Below are positions 53,721 to 61,923 of a stretch of 64,000 bases of DNA, piece after piece. The position numbers and the translations under genes are program-made. The notes beneath the pieces are model-generated. The model worked only from the letters and a program-made list of their open reading frames with translations. It made no database searches and was not told the DNA's origin. Each line of letters opens with the position of its first letter. Within the stretch, counting starts at the first letter, position 1. Source of the DNA: Armatimonadota bacterium (GTDB lineage Bacteria > Armatimonadota > UBA5829 > DSUL01); contig JADLDK010000010.1 in NCBI GenBank assembly GCA_020846715.1, positions 1-64,000 on the forward strand, in the 5' to 3' direction.

Positions 53721-54313
53721 GGGGACGCCTCCTCCACCTGCCTGATTACACGCGCAGGGTTACCGGCGGCCACACACCACGCCGGAACGTCCTTTGTGAC
53801 CACGCTGCCTGCGCCGATCACCGCGCCCTCACCGATTGTGACACCTTTCAGGATGATGGCCCGTGCGCCGATCCAGGCTTTGTCGCAGATCCTCACCGGC
53901 GCCATTTTGACATGCGACCAGTCCTTGCGCCCGTTCATCCAGTCGCGCACGTCGTACTGTCTTTCGCTGAAGACGAGGGAATGGCTGTCGTGATCGGCAA
54001 TCAGCGTGTCAAAGGCCACCAGCACGTCGTCTCCGATAGAGATTTCGCTTGCGCAGTCCAGAAGCGTCCTGCCGCCCAGATGCGTGCGCGCCCCGATTGT
54101 CACCTTCGCTCCCGCGCGCTCAAAGCAGATACTGCACTCGATGTTGCTGCCCTGACCTATTGTCAGCGCGCACTCCGCAGGGTCAGGAGCGGAGATGCAG
54201 GCGTGAACAATGCGCGCGCCTTCGCCCACCTTCGCCCGCTCGCCAAGCCACTTCAGAGCGTCCCGGCGAACTCCGAGCGCTGTGGCCGCCCGTTTCAGGC
54301 ACCGTCTAAGCAT
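53717..54313 (-). CDS. Hexapeptide-repeat (left-handed beta-helix) acyltransferase
   Basis: A 198-residue acyltransferase of the LbH family. Degenerate hexapeptide repeats run from ALTIGQGSNIECSICFERAG through AKVTIGARTHLGGRTLLDCA, then the catalytic-loop His in ADHDSHSL, and the final coils GARAIILKGVTIGEGAVIGA and GSVVTKDVPAWCVAAGNPAR. It probably O- or N-acetylates a sugar using acetyl-CoA. Overlaps of four and eight bases tie it to its neighbours. A second, related acyltransferase follows upstream. Confidence 0.92.
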   Translation of the reverse strand: MLRRCLKRAATALGVRRDALKWLGERAKVGEGARIVHACISAPDPAECALTIGQGSNIECSICFERAGAKVTIGARTHLGGRTLLDCASEISIGDDVLVAFDTLIADHDSHSLVFSERQYDVRDWMNGRKDWSHVKMAPVRICDKAWIGARAIILKGVTIGEGAVIGAGSVVTKDVPAWCVAAGNPARVIRQVEEASP

Positions 54314-54905
54314 CGCTGACTCCGAGCTTCAGCGGTGTGATGACAGGAGTCACCTCGCACCGGTAGAGCACACCCGGCGGGACGTCCCGCAGAACTGTGC
54401 TTTTAGCTGCGATCACGCTGCCTTTGCCGATCGTGACGCCTTTCAAAATTGTCACGCCAAACGATATCCACACGTCGTCCTCGATCACTACCGGAGCGGA
54501 AAACACTCCCGGCATCTCCTCAGATGTCCTGGGGTGGCCGCGCTCCACGATGTGGCGGTAGTGCCGGTGACGCTCTTCCGGGTCCATCGAGTGGGCGGTT
54601 CCGTCGTGAATGTTGACGTCGTGCGCAATCATCACCCGGTCCCCGATGGTGATCGCGTCCATGCTCCATATCTCTGTGCGCACTCCCACATAGCACCACT
54701 CGCCTATCGCAATGCGCCCTCCGTGGCCGTAAGTGATCAGCCTGCCGCGGACGCAGGAGTGGGCGCCGATCTGCACGCGCTCAGGGCCTCCGGCGAAGTT
54801 CTCCACCTGTGTCTCGGGCGTCACGACCGCCTCCGGATGAAGCTGCGCGTTGAGCGAACGGCGGTGGGTGCGGCGCCGCAGCCCGTTGTAGAGACGCTGA
54901 ATCAT
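54306..54905 (-). CDS. Hexapeptide-repeat acyltransferase, paralogue of the preceding gene
   Basis: A 199-residue LbH acyltransferase. It shows VQIGAHSCVRGRLITYGHGG, IGEWCYVGVRTEIWSMDAIT, the NIHDGTAHSMD loop holding the catalytic His, and IEDDVWISFGVTILKGVTIG. It differs from its neighbour in the insert after the catalytic loop (PEERHRHYRHIVERGHP), so the two probably modify different positions. Start ATG overlaps the upstream stop (ATGA). Confidence 0.92.
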   Translation of the reverse strand: MIQRLYNGLRRRTHRRSLNAQLHPEAVVTPETQVENFAGGPERVQIGAHSCVRGRLITYGHGGRIAIGEWCYVGVRTEIWSMDAITIGDRVMIAHDVNIHDGTAHSMDPEERHRHYRHIVERGHPRTSEEMPGVFSAPVVIEDDVWISFGVTILKGVTIGKGSVIAAKSTVLRDVPPGVLYRCEVTPVITPLKLGVSDA

Positions 54906-55849
54906 CCGGCTCGCAAGGCTCCAAAGGCGCTTCTGGCGCGTTGGCGCAGGGATGACCCGAGACGCCGGATCGGCCCCGGCTTCTGAGCGGCCAGAAAGGC
55001 TTTCACGCGCAGAAAGGCATGCTCATCCTCTGCGTCTGAAAATACGAAGCGCTCGGGAAACTCCTGGCTCAGCAGCGTATCGCGGTCGTGTTTGTAGATG
55101 GGTGAGGGCGCCCCGCAGTGAACGCCGCTGTTGTCAAATCCTCCAACATAGATCAGCGAACGCCTCGGTTGCGCCACCAGAGCGCGGGCTTTGACCAGCG
55201 CATAGTACCAAAGCACCCCCCACGACTGATTGCCTCCGTTCATGCGCTGGCGAAGCATGTCTGAGAAGTCGCATGCCCCGTCCAGGTCCAGCCGGCCCCG
55301 GAACTCCGCGTCCCGCAGGTCTGCCTCCCAGTCCGTCGGCTGCGGGTCGAACGCCTTCCATGCCCGCTCCCACGTCGCCCAGCCGACCGTCGTGGACAGA
55401 GGCATCAGAAACGCATCCGGCCCAGGCGGGTGCGATACCGGGAACATGAAGCCGGATACCTGATACACGCGGTGGTCATTCTCATAGCGCTCCAGCGCCT
55501 GCAGCATGTAGTCAACAAAGCGCGGATGAGCCGTGAGATCGTCCTCCAGAACAATGACCCTCCCGTAGTCCGCGCAAAGAGCTGTCACTGTCTCGACAAT
55601 ACTGCGAGCCAGTCCGAAGTTTTCCGGACGCTCAACAACAGTTGCGTTTACAGCAGGCGCAAGTTCGTGAGCAGCCCTGCGGCTTTCTTCGACGGCGCTC
55701 GCGTGCTCCAGGGTCTTCGGGCCGTCACAAAAGACAAAAACCTCACATTCCTCCAGTCTGCGGCAGCGAGCGAGCGCCTCCATCGCGCTGCGAGTGTACT
55801 GAGGACGGTTGTAGGTGAACAGGGCGAGCGGCGTCTTACGCATGGACAT
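54902..55849 (-). CDS. Glycosyltransferase, GT-A (GNT-I/GT2-like)
   Basis: A 315-residue GT-A enzyme. It starts PLALFTYNRPQYTRSAMEAL, then FVFCDGPKTLEHA. The donor-metal motif is RVIVLEDDLTAHPRFVDYML with E-D-D, as in GNT-I-like enzymes. WATWERAWKAFDP and NGGNQSWGVLWYYALVKARA are the acceptor-side blocks seen in bacterial homologues that often sit in capsule and S-layer glycan clusters. It overlaps the preceding gene by 14 bases. Confidence 0.88.
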   Translation of the reverse strand: MSMRKTPLALFTYNRPQYTRSAMEALARCRRLEECEVFVFCDGPKTLEHASAVEESRRAAHELAPAVNATVVERPENFGLARSIVETVTALCADYGRVIVLEDDLTAHPRFVDYMLQALERYENDHRVYQVSGFMFPVSHPPGPDAFLMPLSTTVGWATWERAWKAFDPQPTDWEADLRDAEFRGRLDLDGACDFSDMLRQRMNGGNQSWGVLWYYALVKARALVAQPRRSLIYVGGFDNSGVHCGAPSPIYKHDRDTLLSQEFPERFVFSDAEDEHAFLRVKAFLAAQKPGPIRRLGSSLRQRARSAFGALRAG

Positions 55850-57074
55850 GCCTCATGGCCAGATCATGTCTCAGACGCACCGCCTGCCGCTTCATCCGGC
55901 GCAGCAGCCTGGTGGCCAGGCTTCCTGAGGCGCCCTGCGCCAGAATCTCCCGCCGGATGGCCGCCGGCACAGGAAGAGGGTCCGAAGCCAGTAGCTCCCG
56001 CACGTAGCCCTGAACCGCCGCCCGGTTGGCGATCCAGTCCAAACGCTCAGTGGCAAAATCGCGAGCGTTCGCTCTCCACTGGGGGCGACATTTGCGCTCA
56101 TTTATGCAGGTCTGTATGATGCGGACCAGCGCGTCCAGATCGCACTCGGCCAGTGGCCAGTAATAGCCATCCCGGCGCATCTGACGGCGCGCGACCGGAA
56201 CCAGCCAGCCGCTCTTGCCCTCGACGACAAACTCATTGCAGGGCCCGGTACCGGTGGCGATGACCGGGAGACCGCACGCCAGCGCTTCAATAATGCTCAG
56301 CCCGATGCCTTCCAGCCGTGTCGGGTAAAGATAGACGTCACCCAGATGGTACAGACCCGGAGCGGGAACAGTTTTTTCGATGAACTGAATGCGTTCATCC
56401 GCCTGCACAGCCTCTTCTGTCACGCTGCCAAAAGCCGCCAGGGGACGCTGGGAATGAACGATGAGCCGCGCCGGTCCCTGCACGCGCCGAAAGGCCTGAG
56501 TCGCAAGATCGGTGCCTTTGCGGGGTAGAATTCCCCGCGCCAGGTCCGCTCCTCCCATCCCCGCTGAGTGAAAGAAGATCAGCTCTTCAGACGGCTCGTG
56601 TCCGGCGGGTTTGAAGAGGTCCAGGTCAGTCCCCCACGGAATGTAGCGCGCCCGCGGATGGTTCTCAAAAACGGAGTGGTGACGGCGCGTGTTGCACCAG
56701 ACCTCATCGTACGCGCGGAAGAGCGGCACAAGCTCAGGAGTGTAGAAGTCCACGTAAGCCACTGTCCGGCAGCCCTTCTCATGCGCCCAGATTACAGGAG
56801 GCAGCCAGTTCTGCTCGTTGAACAGAATCAGCCCGACGCCGCGCTCGTCAATCCAGCGCTCAAAGTCTGCACGGTCAATGAATGTGCCGGCGCGGTGCTC
56901 GCTCCACCACACTGAGGCGTCGTCCCAGTCCGGGTTGCCGCGGGCGAAGCTCTCCCCGCCTCGCGCATAAATCTGCACGTCAAAGTCCGGGACGAGCAGC
57001 TCCCTGTAGGCGCGGCTGACGTAGGCAGCTCCGCGCTCAAACCAGGTTGTTACTATGCCAACAGTCGGTTTCAT
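55836..57074 (-). CDS. Glycosyltransferase family 4 (GT-B)
   Basis: A 412-residue GT-B enzyme with TVGIVTTWFERGAAYVSRAY at the N-terminus (acceptor-side loop), and YIPWGTDLDLFKPAGHEPSE and GILPRKGTDLATQAFRRVQG in the donor domain. The donor motif LYPTRLEGIGLSIIEALACG follows, with conserved E-G-x-G-x-x-x-x-E. The N-terminal half (WVNEQNWLPPV region, about residues 95-135) is unusual. It is preceded by a 15-base gap from the CgeB-like gene. Confidence 0.9.
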   Translation of the reverse strand: MKPTVGIVTTWFERGAAYVSRAYRELLVPDFDVQIYARGGESFARGNPDWDDASVWWSEHRAGTFIDRADFERWIDERGVGLILFNEQNWLPPVIWAHEKGCRTVAYVDFYTPELVPLFRAYDEVWCNTRRHHSVFENHPRARYIPWGTDLDLFKPAGHEPSEELIFFHSAGMGGADLARGILPRKGTDLATQAFRRVQGPARLIVHSQRPLAAFGSVTEEAVQADERIQFIEKTVPAPGLYHLGDVYLYPTRLEGIGLSIIEALACGLPVIATGTGPCNEFVVEGKSGWLVPVARRQMRRDGYYWPLAECDLDALVRIIQTCINERKCRPQWRANARDFATERLDWIANRAAVQGYVRELLASDPLPVPAAIRREILAQGASGSLATRLLRRMKRQAVRLRHDLAMRHVHA

Positions 57075-57089
57075 AGCCCGTGACGCCTG

Positions 57090-58109
57090 CTAGAGGACTT
57101 CCTCCCATTCAAAGACCCCGCTGCGGCCTTTCTGCAGGATGTCCAACATCATCTTCGTGACAGCCCGCGTGTTGTACTGCTCCAGCGCTCGCTTCTGAGC
57201 AGCCCACGCTATGGCCTCCCGCTCCTGCGGGTTGGCAAGAAAGTATTCAATCTTGCGGTGAAGCTCGCCTACGCTGTCAAAAGTCACCAATTCCGTGCCC
57301 GGCTCAAAGAGGCGCTCTGCCTCCGGGAAGCGCCACGCCAGGTAGAACGTCCCGAAGGTGAGGTAGTGAGAGATGCGGTCGCTTGAGTAGCGGGTCACAT
57401 TTTGCAGCGCGCTGACGCCCACGCCGATTTTCGCGCTCTTGATAGCCGTGATGTAGGCTTCCCCGCGCACCAGAGGCGGCCCCTTCGGGCGGATTTTCCG
57501 CTGGACTCGCCGCGCGAGCCGCGCAAGTGCGCTGCGCGGACGCTCAAATCCGTAGAAGGCGACGTCTGCGCGCGTCTGAAGATACTCCAGCGTCTGGCGG
57601 CGCTCTGTCTGTGCGACATCGTGCATCGTTCCCGTCCACACGACGTTTTGCGTTCCCCGCGGCAGATAGCTGTACTTGACCGGAAGCTCGGGGTCGGTCG
57701 GGTTGAAAAAGTAGGCTGCACGTCCACAACCGCTCATCTCCTTGTGCCGGCGCAGCATCTCTCCACCACTGGTCATGAAGAAGACGTCCACCTCCCCAAG
57801 AAGCTCCACCAGCCACGGCTCGGGCTCCGGCCGGATGTCCCCGTACCACACGGCAACCTGCGCCCCTTTGCCGCGCAGGGCGCGAAGCGTCTCCGGGCGA
57901 ATGAAATTGCCCTTGCCGATAAAAACCAGATCCGCGTCGCCTCCATGCTCCAACAGCGCGCGGTTCATCGCTTCCGGTCCTTCGCGCTGTGCTAGTTCAC
58001 GAAACTCGAAGCGTTCGACTTCGCAGCCGTTCTGCTGCAGACCCTTTTCAAGGATGATGTCCCCGCCAAGCTCATGATCCTGGAATATCCCGGCGTGCAG
58101 GACTTTCAA
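57090..58109 (-). CDS. CgeB-family glycosyltransferase-like protein
   Basis: A 339-residue protein of the CgeB/spore-maturation-like GT-B family. The first half has VLHAGIFQDHELGGDIILEK and LVFIGKGNFIRPETLRALRG, then VWYGDIRPEPEPWLVELLG. The second half has NVVWTGTMHDVAQTERRQTL and IGVGVSALQNVTRYSSDRIS, which is the typical S-D-R donor-site region. Start is TTG with AGAGG upstream. In Bacillus, CgeB glycosylates the spore surface; here a surface polysaccharide or protein is likely. Confidence 0.85.
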   Translation of the reverse strand: MKVLHAGIFQDHELGGDIILEKGLQQNGCEVERFEFRELAQREGPEAMNRALLEHGGDADLVFIGKGNFIRPETLRALRGKGAQVAVWYGDIRPEPEPWLVELLGEVDVFFMTSGGEMLRRHKEMSGCGRAAYFFNPTDPELPVKYSYLPRGTQNVVWTGTMHDVAQTERRQTLEYLQTRADVAFYGFERPRSALARLARRVQRKIRPKGPPLVRGEAYITAIKSAKIGVGVSALQNVTRYSSDRISHYLTFGTFYLAWRFPEAERLFEPGTELVTFDSVGELHRKIEYFLANPQEREAIAWAAQKRALEQYNTRAVTKMMLDILQKGRSGVFEWEEVL

Positions 58110-58117
58110 GTCGCCTC

Positions 58118-58858
58118 TCAGCTCTTTGGTGTCGCGCGGACGATAGTCCAGCGCTTTGTGCCTTCGTGGCGCGTCTGCTGATCCGAAAGCGCATAGACCT
58201 GGCTCATCTCCTCAACAAAGGGGTAGTGGTCGTAGTCGTCAATCAGCCAGATGGACTCGCGCTTTGAAGAGGCGGCCAGAATCGGAAACGCGACCGAGCG
58301 GCCGTTGCCGTGCGGCCCGTCCAGGATGACCACCAGCGTCTCATCGTCTGAAAGTGTTGGCGGATTCTCGGCAAGCTCTGTGTAGAAGACGCGGGAGACG
58401 CGGGTTGTGGAGTAGAGGTCATGTGGAAGAGGGTCTGCCCACTGCTTCCAGTAGTTTACTGCGTTTGCGCCGGACCCAAGCAATTCCCGAAACCGGTGCT
58501 CCGTGAGCTGGCTGAGGCTGGATTTGACAACTCCGTTCAGAGCCTCCCCGTCCAGAACACTGTGCAAACGCTCAATCTGTTCGTCCTCGTGTTCATAGCT
58601 GGTCACAGAGCATGCTGCCCTACGCTTTCGGGCCCACAGGTGCAGGACGCCGGTTGAGTAGCCCGATCCACACTCGATTACACGTACCGAGCTGTCTGGG
58701 ACATATTCAGCAAGTGCGCCGAGAGCATCCGGATGAATGGACCAGCCCGTCACACTTCCCCAGGCTGATGCGCCCTCGCGAAGCGCTTCGCTCATCGCGG
58801 GATCCTTCACCCGCGCCGAAGCCGCGCCAAGCCTCAGAGCCTTCAGCAAAGAGGCCAC
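58118..58858 (-). CDS. Class I SAM-dependent methyltransferase-like protein
   Basis: A 246-residue protein with a Rossmann motif I RVIECGSGYSTGVLHLWARK near residue 60 and an acidic second-strand end SVTSYEHEDEQIERLHS. A strand 4 VVILDGPHGNGRSVAFPILA reads like the catalytic-metal loop of class I O-methyltransferases. The final WLIDDYDHYPFVEEMSQ is aromatic-rich. GTG start. It is probably a sugar or glycan O-methyltransferase within the cluster. Similarity to the other two methyltransferases here is low. Confidence 0.75.
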   Translation of the reverse strand: MASLLKALRLGAASARVKDPAMSEALREGASAWGSVTGWSIHPDALGALAEYVPDSSVRVIECGSGYSTGVLHLWARKRRAACSVTSYEHEDEQIERLHSVLDGEALNGVVKSSLSQLTEHRFRELLGSGANAVNYWKQWADPLPHDLYSTTRVSRVFYTELAENPPTLSDDETLVVILDGPHGNGRSVAFPILAASSKRESIWLIDDYDHYPFVEEMSQVYALSDQQTRHEGTKRWTIVRATPKS

Positions 58859-58904
58859 AGACCAGAAAGCCTTTCTGCGTGCATCGCTTTGATTGCATAC
58901 GCCA

Positions 58905-59639
58905 TCATGCCTGCCCCCGCTTTATCGTCCACAGCGCTCCCCTCGGCGCCTTCGCCGTCGGGCTCCACTTTGTCAGACGCTCGAAGGCATAGGACAGCCG
59001 GGGATTGAGGGCGTGCAGGCGCGGAAAGACACTCAGCAACCAGTGGATACGACGGTCACGCGCGATGAAGCGCCCGCGCTTTGCCAGCTCTTGCCCGTAA
59101 GTACGTGTACCGCGGACCTTCACGTGAACAGAAGACCCTTTCGCCCGCGCAAGCTCGATAATATACCAGACTGTTTCTGGTCCTGAGACCTGTTCGAAAG
59201 CATCCAGCGTTTCGCGCCACTCCTCATCGTCCACAATGTGATACAGGACGTCAAAGCAGTGAACAATGTCAAAGGTCTGTCCGGGGAAAAGCGTGGGGAT
59301 GTCCTTCAAGCGTCCGGCCCGGAAAGTACCAAGTCCCGCCTGCTGACACTTCTCAGCCGCCAGATCTGAGATATCACACCCGCTCACCAGCGCCCCGCGT
59401 TCCTTGTAAAACCGGGAGAAGTCGCCAAGCCCGCAGCCCGCGTCCAGCACGCGCCGCCCACTGAGATCGACGGAGCCAATCGCCTCCATCAGCGCCTGTC
59501 TGCGCAGATCGTAGAGCACGGTGTTGGATCGCTCTGAAGAGCCGAGAAGCCCGGTCGCCTGATGCGAGCGATCGAACTCTTCGTGCCGCTTTATCCAGTA
59601 TTCACCACTGTCAAAATGTTGTTGTTTCAGCTCAGCCAT
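58905..59639 (-). CDS. Class I SAM-dependent methyltransferase
   Basis: A 244-residue methyltransferase, first gene of the glycan run. Motif I is RRVLDAGCGLGDFSRFYKER near residue 65, then GALVSGCDISDLAAEKCQQA and FDIVHCFDVLYHIVDDEEWR, the usual methyltransferase_11/23 pattern. ATG start without clear SD. The 100-base gap before the ThiD-like gene has no obvious promoter, so where transcription of the glycan operon starts is not clear. Confidence 0.88.
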   Translation of the reverse strand: MAELKQQHFDSGEYWIKRHEEFDRSHQATGLLGSSERSNTVLYDLRRQALMEAIGSVDLSGRRVLDAGCGLGDFSRFYKERGALVSGCDISDLAAEKCQQAGLGTFRAGRLKDIPTLFPGQTFDIVHCFDVLYHIVDDEEWRETLDAFEQVSGPETVWYIIELARAKGSSVHVKVRGTRTYGQELAKRGRFIARDRRIHWLLSVFPRLHALNPRLSYAFERLTKWSPTAKAPRGALWTIKRGQA

Positions 59640-59739
59640 CTGCTAAAAATCACCGAACAATCCGTATAGCTCTTTGTCCCCGTACTCTACCCGCACACGC
59701 AGATTCCACTTCCTGCTGCAGCGGCTGAGCCTGAGTTGA

Positions 59740-60426
59740 CTAACACCCGGCGCTCCACTGACTCAGGCGCTCCGTGAGGCTCTTGCCCTCCGTAAGACTC
59801 AGCGCCGAAGCAACAGCGAGCCTGTCGATGAGCGTCTGGTCCATCTGGCTTCCCGGACCCAGAGAGAACTGCGCCGTTTGCCCGGCAAACACGCGGCAGA
59901 CAAACTTGTCCGCCTGCTGCCAGAGCGCAATGACGCTTTTCGCACCGTTATCTCTCAGTGCCTGTGCCGCGGCAGCAACGCCCCGTTCACTGTTGGCAAG
60001 GCTTTGAAGTGTCTGCGCATCACCAACGATGATATCAGCCAGCGGGACAAGCTGCCTTCTGGTCTGCTTGATCCCCTGCGCTGTCATCAGATCGCGCCCG
60101 TCTTCGCGCCCTAACACCGGCGCCAGGACAATGTTGCAGATCTCTCGCCTCTGAATCCGTTCCGCCACCCTGTGCACCGCCTGATGCCGCGCCAGCATCC
60201 CGACGATGCAGGCCTGTGGATGCTCTATCTCAGTAGCGGCATCAATCTGGCGCGCGATAATCGTTGGCGGGGTTGCGGATACTGCTTTGACGCGGCCATC
60301 TCTGCTCCTGGCGATCACGCACGCGGTCACAGGGAATATCCGGCAGTCACACTCTGCGCTGTGAGCATACATCCAAAGCCCGGACAAGCCAGATGAATCT
60401 GCCGCACCGATTGCCAGAATTGACAC
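59740..60426 (-). CDS. Shortened ThiD-like (PfkB family) protein, probably catalytically altered
   Basis: A 228-residue relative of hydroxymethylpyrimidine (phosphate) kinase ThiD (~266 residues). The start LAIGAADSSGLSGLWMYAHS matches the ThiD opening ILTIAGSDSSGGAGIQAD. VKAVSATPPTIIARQIDAAT and LVPLADIIVGDAQTLQSL match later ThiD blocks. The anion-hole and catalytic motif GTGC is missing: the region reads SLGPGSQMDQTLIDR. Kinase activity is therefore doubtful. The GTG start directly follows the stop of the NagD-like gene (TAG-GTG), so it is co-expressed with a sugar-phosphate phosphatase. No thiamin genes are near. Confidence 0.65.
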   Translation of the reverse strand: MSILAIGAADSSGLSGLWMYAHSAECDCRIFPVTACVIARSRDGRVKAVSATPPTIIARQIDAATEIEHPQACIVGMLARHQAVHRVAERIQRREICNIVLAPVLGREDGRDLMTAQGIKQTRRQLVPLADIIVGDAQTLQSLANSERGVAAAAQALRDNGAKSVIALWQQADKFVCRVFAGQTAQFSLGPGSQMDQTLIDRLAVASALSLTEGKSLTERLSQWSAGC

Positions 60427-61206
60427 CTACTCAAGCTCCGAGAGATTGTCAATGATGACTTGCGGGCGCATTTCCTCTTCAGCGATAGCCGCATCTTCAC
60501 GGCTCGCCACTCCGCCGAGCGCCAGTACAGTCTTTACCCCGGCCCTGTTGCCAGCCGCAATGTCTGTATCCAGCCGGTCTCCCACCATGATAGCGCGCTC
60601 CCGCGCGATTCCCGAATCCTTGATAACCTGATCCAGCAGAAATGTTTCTGGTTTGCCTATTGTAAACGGTTGGCGTCCCACTGCCTCCGCGACTGCCGCA
60701 ACAATCGAGCCAGCGCCCGGAGCGATGCCGCTTTCATACGGGAAAGTCGAGTCCCGGTTCGTGGCGATGAAAACAGCGCCGTTCAGAATCGCCGTCTGAG
60801 CCTGCCAGAGCTTCTGGTAGGTGAAGCTCCGGTCAATGCCAACTACCACGTAGTCTGGCTGATGCCCGTCACCTGGCGTCACAGTCCGCATTCCTCCGGC
60901 GTTCAACTCATCAAAACAGCCTTGCTCCCCCACAACCATCACAGTACTTGCCACCTGTCCAAACTCTCGCAGCCACAAGACCGTACCGTACGAGCTGTTC
61001 ATCACCTGCCGAGGTTCGGTGGGAATATCCATTGCGGACAACTTCTGCGCGAAGCTCTCGCGCGTTCGCGATGCGTTGTTGGTCAGATAATAGATGGCGT
61101 GTCCGGCAGCCGTCAATCGCCGGATACAGTCGGCTGCGTGGGGTTGAGGAGTGTCTCCGCGGTAGATGACGCCGTCAAGGTCGAAGATATAAAGCGCCCT
61201 GCTCAC
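60427..61206 (-). CDS. HAD-IIA family phosphatase (NagD-like)
   Basis: A 259-residue HAD hydrolase. Motif I is YIFDLDGVIYRGD (nucleophile Asp near residue 9), motif II is YLTNNASRTR, the C2A cap follows, and motifs III and IV are in IGKPETF and IMVGDRLDTDIAAG. NagD-like enzymes dephosphorylate nucleotides or sugar phosphates. The GTG start is fixed by the close DLDG motif. A promoter TTGACG-N17-TATTAT ends eight bases before it, so the mRNA is probably leaderless. Co-transcribed with the ThiD-like gene. Confidence 0.93.
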   Translation of the reverse strand: MSRALYIFDLDGVIYRGDTPQPHAADCIRRLTAAGHAIYYLTNNASRTRESFAQKLSAMDIPTEPRQVMNSSYGTVLWLREFGQVASTVMVVGEQGCFDELNAGGMRTVTPGDGHQPDYVVVGIDRSFTYQKLWQAQTAILNGAVFIATNRDSTFPYESGIAPGAGSIVAAVAEAVGRQPFTIGKPETFLLDQVIKDSGIARERAIMVGDRLDTDIAAGNRAGVKTVLALGGVASREDAAIAEEEMRPQVIIDNLSELE

Positions 61207-61214
61207 GTGACCGT

Positions 61215-61243
61215 ATAATAAAGCTTTGCACGCGCAACGTCAA
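61215..61243 (-). promoter_or_regulatory. Sigma-70 promoter giving a leaderless NagD-like transcript
   Basis: On the minus strand TTGACG (61243-61238) and TATTAT (61220-61215) are 17 bases apart. The GTG start codon at 61206 follows the -10 by eight bases, so transcription should begin at or one to two bases before it. Confidence 0.75.
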
Positions 61244-61295
61244 CCGCGCTGTGTGCGCCGTCAGCCATATCGAAGCCCGTAAGAAAAGAGCGCAA

Positions 61296-61916
61296 CTATG
61301 CGGAGTTGTCTTTTGAGAGGGCCTCATCCACCGCAGAGTGCCAGCTTCCAAAGCGCATTGTCGCAAGCCGGAGAAGGCGGGGATAGTGCGAAGATATCGC
61401 CTCGGACTCCAGGCTCTGCCCCTTCGCATGCATCTCACGGATTTTCTGCAGAATCAGCCCTGCGTGCCAGACGTCGGTCCTTTTTGGACGCCCGCGCGGG
61501 GACCGGGACAGCACTGTATCGTAGTCCACTCCCGCCGCTGTCAGAGCTTTTCGCCAGTTGCCAAAGTACCTGGGGCTGACCGCCGCTGAGAACAGCGCGG
61601 GGTACTTGTTCTTGACCATCACAGCGCGCAGATCGTCTCCTTTGTCCTTCAGATCCTTGATTTCCGCAAGAATCCTCTCCTCCGACCATTTTCCAATCTT
61701 CTGAAGGCGCTGCTCTTCAGAGGACTGCCGCAGCTTTTCATAGTCAAGCCCTGAGGCTTCAACCGCCGCTCTCCAGCTTCCAAAGTAACGGATCGCCGCG
61801 CTTACCAGCCTCTTGTGCTCGTCCTGGACAGAACCGTGCCTCAGATCGACGCCCGATTTCTCGAGTTGCTGTATTTCCTCGACAACACGCTCTGCTGTCC
61901 AGACTCGCTTAGGCAT
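61296..61916 (-). CDS. Three-repeat protein of the homing-endonuclease-associated (HNH_repeat) type
   Basis: A 206-residue protein (start ATG 61916, eight bases after the kinase stop; the frame from 62018 runs into the kinase gene). It consists of three tandem ~55-residue helical units at 5-60, 77-132 and 149-200. Each opens with a Trp (VWTAERVVEEI, KWSEERILAEI, VWHAGLILQKI) and closes with FGSW or FGNW plus an amphipathic helix. This is the DNA-binding repeat found next to HNH domains of homing endonucleases, but no nuclease domain is present. It may be a DNA-binding regulator. Operon position after rex and the kinase suggests a redox output, which is inference. Confidence 0.8.
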   Translation of the reverse strand: MPKRVWTAERVVEEIQQLEKSGVDLRHGSVQDEHKRLVSAAIRYFGSWRAAVEASGLDYEKLRQSSEEQRLQKIGKWSEERILAEIKDLKDKGDDLRAVMVKNKYPALFSAAVSPRYFGNWRKALTAAGVDYDTVLSRSPRGRPKRTDVWHAGLILQKIREMHAKGQSLESEAISSHYPRLLRLATMRFGSWHSAVDEALSKDNSA

Positions 61917-61923
61917 ATCCCTG

